Assembly: GCA_016165875.1 (NCBI GenBank) | Contig: JABBOT010000002.1 | Location: forward strand, 18,492,120-18,556,119 | DNA from: Acanthopleura granulata | Lineage: Eukaryota > Mollusca > Polyplacophora > Chitonida > Chitonidae | DNA length: 64,000 nucleotides | Direction: 5' to 3' | Part shown: positions 48,549-60,690 of the stretch, piece by piece | Layout: every line of letters starts with the position of its first letter | How positions within the stretch are numbered: position 1 is the stretch's first letter | Translations under genes and position numbers: made by a program | The notes under the pieces: model-generated | Databases searched by the model: none | Seen by the model: the letters and a program-made list of their open reading frames with translations, nothing else | What the model was told of the DNA's origin: nothing

Positions 48549-49689
48549 TATTGACGTACAACGCTTTACGAGATGCCCAAATACTTTTTCAATGAGTAAT
48601 TTCAGCCACTGCTTCATTTCTCACATCAGAATCATACTTGTAAAGTCATTGTTTCACATCACAACGAGTGATGATAGATATGCACGTGTGTTAACAATAA
48701 AACACATCAATTCCAATCATTTGGTTCCTTTTCATGTGCCAAAGGATTCACAACCAAATTTTACACTCTTTTGGTACAAAAGAACAGTAATCGCATGTTT
48801 AAAAAATCGCCACAGTGAAAACCAGGAGATAGCTTAATTAAGTTCTTTGAGTAAAGAGTGTTATATTCAGCGTAGTTGTTCGGCGTTCTTTTACTTTGTG
48901 CTTATTATGCGTGGTGTATTTCACTTCAAATCAAAAATGGCCTCTATATTTCGGTATGCCTACCTGGCTGCCAATACGGGGATATTTCTTCTGACACTCG
49001 TCGTCTTATTATTGATTTTTTCTCTGATTCCTTTTTTTCTCTTATGTTTTACGTCATATGTAAATACGGTTACTTTGAACGTATGTTAAAACAGTCGGGC
49101 AACAACCTGGCTGGGTTGGGAACAACAGCTTGCAACTAAATATGCCGATGTTACCTTAAATAAGCCTGTCCGTCACAAGCTATCTCTCGTCATCATCATT
49201 ATTAAATAGTATCTCTGTCAAAGGAGATCAGTGTTTCTTTGATACCCAGGATTTTAATCAAGATAATTCCTTTGATCGATGGCAAACCAATGGCAGAATA
49301 GAAAGAATGTGCCAAATTAACCGAATTTAATGCCAGTTGACCATAAAGAATCCTACTCATGGATACAAGAGATTTTTATTAGTGCCAATTTCCTGCATGT
49401 GAGACTGACAATCCCCTTTCCACATTTAATAACCGCGTCTGTGAACAGTCGGTAATGACGGGTGCCAAACGGTGGGGTAGCTGTTACTAAAAGAATCAAA
49501 GCTGTAGGCATCGTCGCAATAAGTGAACTATAACGTTGTAGTGAACCATGGCATCAATTACAAATAATTTTACAGAAGAGTATAGCCGTTTCACGTAATA
49601 TTCTGACTACAAAGCTTACAATGGTCGTTGGGTTCTTGATACTAGTTTTTGCGGATAAGTCCCAAACAACGTTACATTGAGAGATATTT

Positions 49690-49965
49690 CTTTCAGAGTG
49701 AAAATATAAAATACTACAGCACAGATAGTAAAACCAGAGCAACGACGAGAGTGTGATACATGTACGTCGCAAATGGGCACACATCAGGCCTCCGGGTGAA
49801 TTTCGACTGCTTGTCAATTTACCTCGAGCGTTTTATTCTAACTGTTCACGTAAGAATTTAAGAAGGAACAACTTACACGCCCTCTGGCACCATGGCTAAA
49901 GCTCCAACAGGATTGTTATGTGCAATATACTGGACGTCACTGGGCCAGAATTACTCAAAATGCTG
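49690..49965 (+). repeat. Segment specific to unit B with a paralog at 32420-32690
   Basis: Absent from the matching place in unit A (about 44010), present 17 kb upstream in diverged form. Likely a dispersed repeat; class unknown. Confidence 0.55.
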
Positions 49966-50296
49966 TGTTGTTATCACTTAATATATGTACACAATAACAT
50001 GGAAACAATGGGAAGGACAGAACAGAAGACTTGTATAATTGCTTCCATTGCCCACACAGTTATTCTCCGAAGAATGACAGGCTTGGGTGCCGCTGCCATC
50101 TGTTGCCTATGACTTTGTGAAGTAAAATTACTTATCGAACTGATTAACGCCCTCGTTAAACGAGGCAGTGGTGGCAAAGGATACGGAACGATCATTTTCT
50201 TTGACGCAAATAGGCTTCTCATTGCAATGGTTGGTGATGAATTCAGAAAACAACATGCAACAATGATGTTAGACAATACTGACACTATCGAGCTGT

Positions 50297-50535
50297 TCGG
50301 GTGTCTCCGAGGCCAGAAGTTTTAAACCGCTAGTGCAGAGGAGCCTTTCATCACTCTGGTTTCTGTGGGTTCGTTCAGTTCATGACGGCTTCCTCTCTGG
50401 CTGGAAGGGGGAAGATCTGCCAGGAGCCTGCGGATGGTCGTGCGTGCCCGGTTTCCTCCCACCATAATGCTAACCGCCATGGAATAAGTGAAATATTCTT
50501 GAATAAAACCCTAATAAAATAAATAAATAAATTTA
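50297..50535 (+). mobile_element. AAAT-tailed SINE with target-site duplication
   Basis: It contains GGTTTCCTCCCACCATAATG, GAATAAGTGAAATATTCTTG and an AAATAAATAAAT tail. GAGCTGT at 50290-50296 is repeated at 50536-50542. Unit A has a single GAGCTGT at 44273-44279 in the same context, which is the uninterrupted site. The tRNA-like head is degraded. Confidence 0.83.
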
Positions 50536-52203
50536 GAGCTGTATTTTTCGGCACTTGTGATATGCAAGGTTTCTAAGTAATACATATTAGTGTTCGAGCA
50601 CAAATGAGAAGTTGTCTTCTTTCACAGCGATGAAGGACATGTGAGTGATGAACAGCCCTGGTCATAACCATGGAAAACCCGCTATTGTAAACTGTATACG
50701 ATTCGTGACATGCGAATAAATAATTTTTTGGTAAACATACTGGTACAGTTGTCAGACTTAACCGGATTTGGGGTGAGGCACATTGTTGTATCTCTAATAA
50801 CCATTTACCAGCTTTTACTGATATCCCTGAAGAAGAAATGATCACATTTCGTTATGTAAATACGATACTTCCCTTCATTATATGATATATTTGCTTTCTA
50901 TTTTATCTAGCATTGAACACCAAAAACAAATGTTCAGGGATCCATACTGTGGTTTAAGATGCCTCAGTGTGGAATTGTAGAAATTTTAGAACCATACACC
51001 AAATGCGTCCGAGTTGAAAAAATTTCAACTCTTTGCATTAAATGCAGCGAAATGAACAACAATGACCAAATGAGGAATCCCTGTTTCTTTTCCATTGTGC
51101 ATGTGCCTGCTTTAGAAACGCTTCTATATTATAGGACATAAAACATGGGCAAATTCAGGAAAACTTAAGTAACCTGTCCACTGCTACAACTGCGTGAACA
51201 TGTGGGAATGACCACCTTCCCATTTATGCAGAAAAAAACAAGTCAGCAGAAAATCAGTTTTTTTTTGCTAAATTCTTTCTTGATGTCTTATTTATAGTTT
51301 TCGTACAAATTTCTCTATATCTGTCATGTTATTTTTTCTTTATTTGTTCGCGTGGCCTCATTGTCCTCTGTGTTTTTGAATTTGGCCGCCAGGTGAGATG
51401 AACACGTGTGAGAACCCCCCACATACACACTTTAGAGTGACGTCAGTCACGGTGGAGTGAGTATGTTCCTGAGCAGGGCTGTCTGAATTTAGGCGCGTTC
51501 AAGTTCAAGGTAAAATGTAATATGGAATGTAATATGGAAAATACAAAGTACATGTATGACAGAAGTAAGTTACATAGGCAAATACGATAAAACTTCATTC
51601 CGAAGAAAAATCGTCGCGTAGATTGATCACATTAAATGTGTAAGAATTTACCAGCTACATGTATATCCAAGTCATGACGCGCCCACAAGCTGACAGCTTG
51701 TTCTGAAAACTGTTACATTAACAATTATATCATTCCAAGGTGTATTCAATGTTGCATTATCAAATCTGATCGTATGTACGTTTGGATGTGTGTGCATGTG
51801 GGCAACCCTGCATTATACTGCTCTGACTAACAAAGTTATAGGTCTATCATGTGTTTACAATTCCTAGCTCCTCTGATGGCAAACAGCTGTGTATACTTTA
51901 TCATGTTAACTTTGCGCAAACACCGTGAAATGCCAAATGGGACCACCCTTTCAACTGGTTATGCTGTGCAACGCATTTCCTGTATCAGATCTAGTGTTGT
52001 CATGGGGGTTGCTACGCAGTACCTCATTCAATTGTCATGTTTGTCCACGAAGCCTAAGTCTCATACTTGTTTTATCTATGCTGCGAAGCGAAATCATATA
52101 GGTCATAATAAAAAACCATCGACTGCCTTGGCCACCAACGAGGTGATAGTTAACGCTGAAAGCTTGTGAGCACAACGGGTAACTTGCCTTCATATATTTA
52201 GCA

Positions 52204-52401
52204 TCAGTCGTCAACGATGTAATTGTCAAAACGTGCTGAACTAATTAGAGTGAAATTAACACCAACGTTCTCAGGTAAATTCTGGGGATCTGTGGAAAAC
52301 AGGCTACAGAAAAAGTCCTGATAAGTTGGTTGGATGAAATTGTCCATGGCTTCATAATCTGTTCTAAATTCCGGATATCTGGAGTAGTCCCATTTTTCCA
52401 T
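52204..52401 (-). CDS. Open frame in the conserved island of unit B, unknown
   Basis: 65 codons starting MEKWDYSRYPEFRTDYEAMD, with NFTLISSARFDNYIVDD at the end. The same passage in unit A (46030-46150) keeps much of the amino acid pattern but has stops and a lost base. Several differences are third-position (for example CCG/CCA, TTC/TTT, AGT/AGC, TCA/TCG), as in coding DNA. I do not recognise a family. It could be a chance frame in a well conserved non-coding stretch. Confidence 0.25.
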   Translation of the reverse strand: MEKWDYSRYPEFRTDYEAMDNFIQPTYQDFFCSLFSTDPQNLPENVGVNFTLISSARFDNYIVDD

Positions 52402-53049
52402 ATGTCAGACTGACATGTGATAAAGAGCGCTCTCCCGGTAAGCGGTAATGACTGGTTCCAAAGAGCTACACGAAGCTGTAATTATGAGAAGCGAGGCTGC
52501 CTGCTTTGTGATAAAGGAAAACGATAGCATTTCAACCTGAGAGACAAAGAATCAAATGCTGGATATATCAATGACTTTGGTCACGGATCTCATCAAGAGC
52601 CCGTGCACGAGCAATTGCCCCGGCAGCTTTATATGAGCTTGTTTTTCAGTGTAATTTTACCTAACTCAGCAAAATTAAGGCTCATGTGATTTCTAATTTG
52701 ACATTATCAGTTCGCAAATGAAGTTTTAGGCAAATATCGACCCTCTCTTTGAAAAAAACACAATCCTGTGAGTTTTGTGATGACAACGAATGATTCTTTA
52801 GCCATAACTCACTTCTACGATACAGATATGGTTTAGGTAGAGCGGTCAATGCATTAGCCATTGTTCATCCTCCCATCATTTGTTAGTACCTGAGTGTAAA
52901 GATAATTGGTTCCAAACCATTTGAACCCTTATCATGTTCAAAGAGACACATCCATGATACTGTAATAATTATCCTTTCAGCTAGGGCCGTTCGTGGCAAT
53001 GTAATGCTTTAGTATTAGCCAAAAAAGGCCTGACGGCACAAAGGGATAG

Positions 53050-53355
53050 CTTTCCTACCTACACTGCAAAAACAAATGGTGCAGTTTTACAGTGAAAAGT
53101 GCTGGCAAGTTTGTAACCAGTAATTTTTGCTGGATGTTTACACGTTGCTGTAGAAACATAGTTAGCTGTATATTTGCCTCGTATTCACCTGTTTAGTAAG
53201 ACGTCCTTTACGCGAGGAACTACACTGTTCATTAGACTTACGGGCAACACATTTGTAAATTTACAGGTGGTGGTGAACATTTGCACCGTATCTTATAATC
53301 GCACAGGAATAGATTGTAAATTAACACCTAAAATTGCATTATTTTTACACTTAAA
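53050..53355. repeat. Insertion specific to unit B
   Basis: No partner in unit A around 46800. It begins ACACTGCAAAAACAAATGGT and ends TTAAATTCACTGTT, with CACTG/CAGTG-type ends and many short T/A blocks, as in small non-autonomous DNA transposons. Ends and target duplication are not established. Confidence 0.4.
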
Positions 53356-53445
53356 TTCACTGTTCGGATTTATATCACTTTGTACAACATGTAAAACGTA
53401 AAATGTGTCATGATGCACTTTATAAAGATTCAGGAAGGTATCTTT

Positions 53446-56400
53446 TTTATACATTTTCCTTTAAGGTCCCTTACAATATTGAATGTTATGTTCACTCATA
53501 TTTAAAGACAGCCACCAGACGGCCGTGTTAAACAAGGATGCCTAAACGTGAGTTTCGCCCATGAAAGCACATGGAGTAAATTTTCTTGGTTTGGATTCAT
53601 TTAGAAACTTTGGCTTGATTTTAGCAAACCTGAGGCTATTATTTAGTCCTATACTGCTAATTTTTTTTAGGTTGAATGCGCGAGTCATATCTGCACGGGC
53701 AGCCAAGGTATGTAATGTGCGCATGGGGAGTACATGCCCTAACATTATTAAAATACGTTCCCCAAGTACATAATTACGCCTTAATATGTATGTGCAATAA
53801 AAGACAAGAGAATATCTGAGTAGATCAGAGGCGATATAGTTACTGAGAGCAGGTTACTTTCCATCTTAATACCATGAGAAAGACACGATTATTTTCATTC
53901 AGTGTCCCATGTTTCTGGGTTGTGAGAATTGCATACTGCCTGTTGTCTTGATGTGTAAGGTCTTACAATGCAGTATGTTTGTATTGTATATTCCAGTGTC
54001 TCGCGTATGGTGACATTTATTTGTGACAGGCAGTCAGACAGACTTCTCCTACCTCTGTATAGCCGTATACAGGTCAATTACGGATTTTTCTTAGCTTCGT
54101 GAAAACCTGCTAATCTGTAAATGGTACAAAACAGGGCCTTCTCTGTTATTTTCCAAAAGATAAGAACTTAGATCTACAAAAAGTCATATATATTCACTTG
54201 TTGGAGGCCTCCTTGAACTTTGCATCCAGTTTGTCCCTGGCAGTGATTTCCCTTTGAACTCTCGCTAATCTCAAGTTTGGTCCTAACATAATTTTCGGCA
54301 CAAGGGCAAAAAAGCGAGATTAAATGACACTGGACATTATAACAGCCCATCGATGTTTACCGGGCTCCCCCCCCCCCAACCAGGAAAGATTATAGATTTG
54401 CCTAATCATAGCTTTCTAGGAAACCCTGAAGAAAAAGAAATAACGCTTGACTTTGTTTGTTTCCTGACAGGGAATTGCCCAGTGCTTAAAAGACGATTTG
54501 AGCTCCTAAGCAATGCTATTTCATGATCGACAATTTAGAGACACAATGTGGCTGTGCTTTATACGAAAAGTTTTATAGTAGCTATTTTGTAACTCCAAAC
54601 GCGCAAAAATCATGCAAACAGTTATGCGATTAAACCTGGACATATTCGAATGAAAGAAAAATGGTGGGTTGCATATTTACACTATTTATTTACAAAATGT
54701 TTCATTTATATCAAATCCGTCAGGTTTATCGTTGCAGTTAATTTCAAACATCTGCCTTGCAACCTGCATGGTATACGTATTTAGCACATATATACACTTG
54801 ATGTGGATTGAAGATTCGATTATACAAAAACTGCACATGAAAATTAACATTGTATGCTAAGGGAAGCTAACACTAAAAAATACAAATTCAAAAAAGTGTT
54901 GCAAATTAAAAAATCAGTCACCGGTTTCAGATAACGCGAGAAAGGCAATCTGTAGATAATGCAACGAGTTTCTGTGTTGCAGTGCTGTTACTAGTTCAGG
55001 CCTATGTTATAATTCACAGAGCAGCTGATACATGTTATTTGAAAGAAACTGTTGTACATTTTCTCTCCTTTGCATTTGTATGGATACAATGTTCAACGGT
55101 CATTCCGCCAGGTAATTGTTTTGCATAACATGCGCATATATATCGGGGGGATACCGCATTGTCAATCGCCGTCAGTGTCAGATTAGCATATTCACACGTG
55201 TTGTTTATATTGACAGATGACGAAAACAAACTGGCTATTGTCGGAAGCAAATCGACTTTGCCCAAAACAATATTGACGGACGTCTTTATAATTCATGTTT
55301 GTACACGTCTATGATTTATGTCCTCGCTTTGCGGCCAATTGCTGATTTCCGTCAGCCGCTGTGCAAATCGCTTGAATGAGTAGGTAAGAGTTCCCGCCAA
55401 AAGCAAAGCAACCTGACGCTAATGTGGATCGATTATGCAGCATGTGGATGTTTTGTTGTCGTGATAACACGCTGTCCATTTGTCTTCGACTCACTTCAAG
55501 CACTTATTCTTCGCATAATTTCCTCGTCTCTGTCAGATGTTTTGCAGGGAAATTATCTACATGCATCTTTTTATAATCCGGCTTTAGAGATAGAGTTTGA
55601 GCGATCGTTCAGACCAACAAATCATACCTGTTTGGGGCGAATTTATTAGGTCTCGGGGTGAATGGTCCAATAATAAAAACCGCTACTCCATCATCTTCTT
55701 ATATCTGTCATGGCAGTTGATCTTGAAAGTATTTAAAAACATAGACCGTGGAGGCTGGGCATCTCTGCGTGCAAGAAGTCACTACGGCGGGGTTGCTCTG
55801 AATAATGTGAGGTTTGTTAAAACACCATTATCTTTCATTGACAGCGGTGTACCTTTAAAAACCGACTTTATAAAACGAGCACAACTCGCAGTGATTAATG
55901 TGCCAGATCAACACTATTGCAAGAAGAAGAGTAGTAGCCTCAGACAGGGCCCTCAGTCCTTTTTTTCCTGCTCTCACTGGGATGTCTGACGTTCGTGGAA
56001 TACCACTTGTCCTCCGTCATCTATTTTATTTGTCACTATTAAAAACAAGTTCCCCGGTAACTTGCCGATGCATGGCTCTGGTTTTCTCGGGTCACTATTG
56101 TTTCCTCCAGTTATAATTTTGTAACTAAAATAAGTTTAATATTAAATAAAAGGACAAAGGAAACAAAGCTTTCAAGGTCTGCGGCTGTAATGGCAGATAT
56201 AAGAAAACCGTGTGATGCAAGATGAACACACCAAAATTTATCCAACAGAAATCACACCGGCAGTTAAGTTATATGGAGCTGTTCTCAATACGTCTTGAGT
56301 GTGCCTGTGAAACTGAGAACAGACAAGATTTCCATTGCTTAAAACAATGTTGATCTAAGCTACTGTACGGAAAGTAAATTCATGTTTCCTTATGGTGTGT

Positions 56401-56685
56401 TCAAGCGTACTAGAGCTGAGGCTGTTTCAACAGGCCCAAGACAAAGAAATAAAAGCAAGTTTAATGTAACACATTTTAAGATTCAATGACATGGGACCAG
56501 GCATTGAAAATGTATAGGCTGGAATCCATAAGGGCAGAGGTGGATATATTTCGTTTATATCGATTCATTCATTCATTTACTGTGTTGTTGAATGATGTGG
56601 TCAATAATTTTAACTACGATTGTCAGGAATTTTGGATAAGTAAGCCAGAGTAAATCACAGTACTCAAGAACGTTCCCAACTACTT
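53446..56685. other. No gene recognised
   Basis: The open frame of 130 codons at 55597-55989 has no motif I know and is within the length expected by chance here. A C-run stands near 54367. Confidence 0.4.
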
Positions 56686-56689
56686 CGGT

Positions 56690-57000
56690 GGCCTAGTGAT
56701 TACCGCGTCCACCTAGGAAGGAATATCCGGGGTCACTACCGGGTCGGGTCATGTCAAATATTTAAAAACCGTGTTTATTGAATCAATAGTTCAGGAGTGT
56801 TCAGTCTGGTCTCAGTATAATGTGACTTGGTAGGGGTATCATGTCTGGTGTCTTCGACATGGTGTTTCACTGGCTGCGGCAGGTTGGCGCCATTGTCACC
56901 GGAAGACACCGTATGTATTCATTCTACGTACTCCATGTCGTCATATAACTGAACATTTGTTGAGTTCGACGTGAAATTCGAGCATACAAACATATGTACA
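56690..57000 (+). mobile_element. tRNA-derived SINE with the GTCAGTATAATGTGACTGGG core
   Basis: The head is GGTGGCCTAGTGATTACCGC with a decayed B box (GGTCACTACC). The core CTCAGTATAATGTGACTTGG and a tail CATGTCGTCATATAACTGAA follow. It matches 26905-27245 along most of its length in opposite orientation. Confidence 0.8.
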
Positions 57001-58394
57001 AAGGAACTATCCATCAATATGCACGCATTTTCATCCTCTGAGCGAGTACAAATTGATGGACAAAAACATCATGTAACACAGCTTAAGCAGCACCCGAAAC
57101 GCTACTAATTGTTTATTGCTAACAAGAAGATGCTGGGGACATTGAACGTGTACACGTTGCCCACGCCCGAGGAATACGTTGTCATATTCATATATAACAT
57201 GGTTTTAACTGACGTTTGTGTTGTTTTACCCTGTTTTTAAAAATGTCCATCTATTTTGACCTTTGGATATTCTCATTTTCACATATGAAACTATTTTACT
57301 GACTCTTCACTGAAACATACTCTTGTTACAATATACCTGAAATATTGCAGAAGTGGAGTTAAGCCATAATTATTCATTCTTTCAAAAACAACATGTTGTG
57401 CGAGCCAGCGATTGAGTGAGAAGCATCTTAATCCCTCGGCCACGATCAATTTCTACTTCAGATGAGGTGGAGAAAACATCGAGATGAAGAAAGAAATCTG
57501 TGCAAAAGAATTGTTTGTTTTTTTTTATAATAAAACAGTTCTTATAATAAAGTGGCTAAAAAAAGAGAGACAGTTATATAAAAGCAATCCTCGCATGAAT
57601 AGAGGGCAACAAAATCTACTCGGGTTGGTCGACATTTACGTGCCAAGATCGTTACAGTTGTTGAGCACCCCGTGTAGTCCGTAGGTTACCCTAACATTTC
57701 TAACAATTGATCTTTGTCTTTTTTTTTGTTTTTGGTTTTTTTTTATAGTGGCATATGTGGAAATGTTAGGGACACCAAGAAAAAACATAGGATGAATTGC
57801 AAGAGATCGATATCCCGACTTGTCCACGAAATGTAGTGACATTAATTTGACTGGGCGTCTGGGGAATAAAAAATATGAGTTGAATGTTGCAACAGCGAAA
57901 ATTGTCTCCAGTCTGGCAAGAGTGTAAATACTTAAGGACCCGTCACACCGTGAAAAAGCGACTCCAATGGGCGGCTTAGGAAGCTTACGGACTGTCGAAT
58001 GAAGGGCCAATTTGTACTTCAGTGTTCACGGTAAATGCCATTAATATGAAAAACATGTATAAGATTATAAGGCTAACGTCTTGGCCAGTGATGAGTCTCC
58101 GGTGAGCCATTATCCTTTAGTTTGGTATCCGGTAGAGTGTTTTGTGCTACTCTTATCATACGCCTGCATCCCAGGCCCTTGATTATCGAGGGGATGTCTG
58201 ACCCTGCTAGAACACCACCAGAGTGAGACCAACATCAGCAAAATCAGTAGGCTCGAAAGCATCTCGCTTGGGCTTTGGCCATCTGAGTTTTGAATTGAGA
58301 AGGATTGTTGAGACTTCTGCGTGACAGATGGAGTAAACCTAGAAGTCGTCATATTAGTGACATATTCCCGCCAATATTCACACCAGTCAATTAT
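57001..58394. other. No gene recognised
   Basis: A minus-strand frame of 124 codons (57636-58010) has no family features and ends in a T-rich run. Confidence 0.4.
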
Positions 58395-58408
58395 ATAAAT
58401 ATATTACA

Positions 58409-58664
58409 GTTCGTTAGTGCGCTAGAGCAGCGTAATGACCAAGAAGCCTCCCACCAATGCGGTGGCTGTGAGTTCAAGTTTAGCTCATGCTGGCTTTCTC
58501 TCCTGCCGTGTGTGTGGAGGTCTGCCAGCACCCTGTGCTGATGATCGTGGGTTTCCCCTAAGCTCTGTCCGGTTTCCTTGCAGCATAAAGCTTTCTACCG
58601 TCGTACCAATGAAATATTCTTGAGTACGGTGTAAAACACCAATCAAATCAATAAAAAAATAAAA
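58409..58664 (+). mobile_element. AAAT-tailed SINE, near full length, with target duplication
   Basis: The tRNA-like head has a B box in GAGTTCAAG. Then come GGTGGCTGTG, GCAGCATAAAGCTTTCTACC, GAAATATTCTTGAGTACGGT and GTAAAACACCAATCAAATCA with an A-rich tail. ATAAATATATTACA at 58395-58408 and ATAAATATATCACA at 58665-58678 form a 14-bp target duplication with one mismatch. Confidence 0.85.
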
Positions 58665-58679
58665 ATAAATATATCACAA

Positions 58680-60500
58680 TTGGTCATTTAAAGTTCAGTC
58701 CAGCAAATAATTGCTCATGTTCTTTCGGGTTGTCACAGAGCGACATTCATTTTGTCTAGTTTAAAAATACCGTTTAAATGGCTTTCTAGGAGGAATGTCT
58801 GCTCCTGCAGATGCTGGGAATATATTCCTTGTTGAGGTCCGATGGCTGCAAGCTGATTGTTAACCGAAGATGTAACGCGCATGGGAGATAAGCCCTCAAC
58901 AGTGTGCCCCCTACCCACGGACATTTTATCAAGTGAACGCGAAATTTCCTTCCCAGGGCATGCCGTGCTGTTACCACCTGCAGATGCTACTTGATCCCCA
59001 CGTCATTATCTCATTATGGTTAGCCGATGGCTGATATTTAACGGAATACATTAGGGTCTTCACGATATAGAAAATACTGGCTTTACACTAGTACTGATTT
59101 CATCAAATGAGCCACCATTACTATGAGAAAACTCCGTTCTAGGTTCCATCAGAATTGTGACATGAGTGGCAGATTTACGCGGGCGACTCGGTTATGAGCT
59201 GGACTGACCTTTGTTCAACTTCTCTTTCTATTGCATTAATCAGTTTGCTCACAAAGTGTTTTCGCAAAAGCAAAAATGAACAGTACCCCACACTACCCAA
59301 GTCTAAATTGTTTTGGATGGGCATGTCTCATCGTAAGGAGACACTATAATTCTAGACCATTTGTTTACGATGCCTGGTGTTCCAAGTATATGGCATGCTC
59401 GCTGAAGGTTAATCCAGAACTGAGTCCGTTTAAGACAACATGCATCCTTAGAAAGTACAATTTATACATAAAAATATTAAAACTGATAAAATAAATTTCT
59501 CTTAGAAGAGATTTTAACTGAACTGAATGCATGTAAATAGCCTGGGAAACGTACTTTTGGGGTACGGATTGAAGCTTAAGTGGAGTGACCGAAAGTAAGA
59601 CGGGTAAACAGTGTGGATTGAAATCGATTTATTCTTCTCTACTTCTCAAACACTATCGTCCAAACTCTGTGTGAGGAACTTAGTGGGGAAGGTTTTTAAT
59701 TAAGTTAACATCTCAGACTCCAGTTGGGAACAAACGGCAGAAGATGGGACATTCAACAGAAAAAGGCTGGAAGTGTCACTCATATTGATCAAAATGGGGA
59801 TTTTAAGTGTGATTAAGTATCCCAAGGAAGACAGAGGTCTGTGTACATCAAAATCACCTCGGCGGATGTGGCAGTAAAGAAAGACGTACTTGTTCTAAAA
59901 CCAGTGTTACTGCAGACATATACTTAACTCGGTCTCGGGTTGGTCGTCTGGGTGCCGTCTGGCGACATAGAATGCCACAGTTCTTGAATCCACCCTGGGT
60001 TACTTAGGTCACGTCAGCAATTTGTGACAATTACACATGGTTCCGTTTTACGAAATATCCCGAGAAGCAGAAGACACTAAAAGGACCTGGGGTAAAGATT
60101 AGCATGAAGATCAATACAGCGCCATTTCCACGCAGGGTAGGGACATTAAACTGTCTGGATGTCAAAGGGAAAGGAATCGACCAAATATTACATCGGTGAA
60201 AATTGCTGCCGAGCCAAGAGAACAGTAATCATTGAACAATGTGACAAACCGTGAGGAATTTGAGTGAACCGGCCTCTGATGACGTTTGCTAACTGAAGGG
60301 CGATAAACTGGTGCAAATAGCGGTTAGTTGACACGGTCTGTATTTCGTAATGAAATGACCCAAGGTGGCCAGACTAACGGTTCCCTTATAATTGGTATCT
60401 GGCGCCCAGTTATATCCTGCGGTTCACTATCCTCTGTAGTATATCAATGTTGGACATACATGTGTTGGGCACTTTTATTAGCGGGCAGCATTATCAATAA
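58680..60500. other. No gene recognised
   Basis: Nothing supportable. Confidence 0.4.
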
Positions 60501-60504
60501 GTGC

Positions 60505-60690
60505 ATTAATTTACTTATTTGTTTGTTTATATTATGTCTTAGGCCGCACTGAAGAATATTTCCCTTTTACAACGGCGGCCACCATTATAATGACAGTAAC
60601 CTGTCGGAAAATCCCGATCATCTGCGGTTTGATTGCAGAACTTCCCACGTACTACATATAAAAATTTTAACAGTAAAATCCTACTAGGCT
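60505..60690 (-). mobile_element. AAAT-tailed SINE, partial
   Basis: GGCCGCACTGAAGAATATTT and CAACGGCGGCCACCATTATA identify the 3' half. The head is lost. Confidence 0.75.

Larger units (their letters stand above)
46965..53445 (+). repeat. Old tandem duplication, unit B
   Basis: It directly follows unit A, in the same orientation. It differs from A by insertions: the Tc1/mariner fragment at 48318-48548, the segment 49690-49965, the SINE at 50297-50535, and about 300 bp at 53050-53355. It lacks the partner of 40620-42780. Confidence 0.75.

Noticed and set aside
48379..48837. 152-codon open frame overlapping the transposase remnant
   Set aside because: Only a short middle part matches the Tc1 transposase in a shifted frame; the rest is read-through into unrelated sequence.
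55597..55989. 130-codon open frame on the plus strand
   Set aside because: No recognisable domain and no second copy or conservation to support it.
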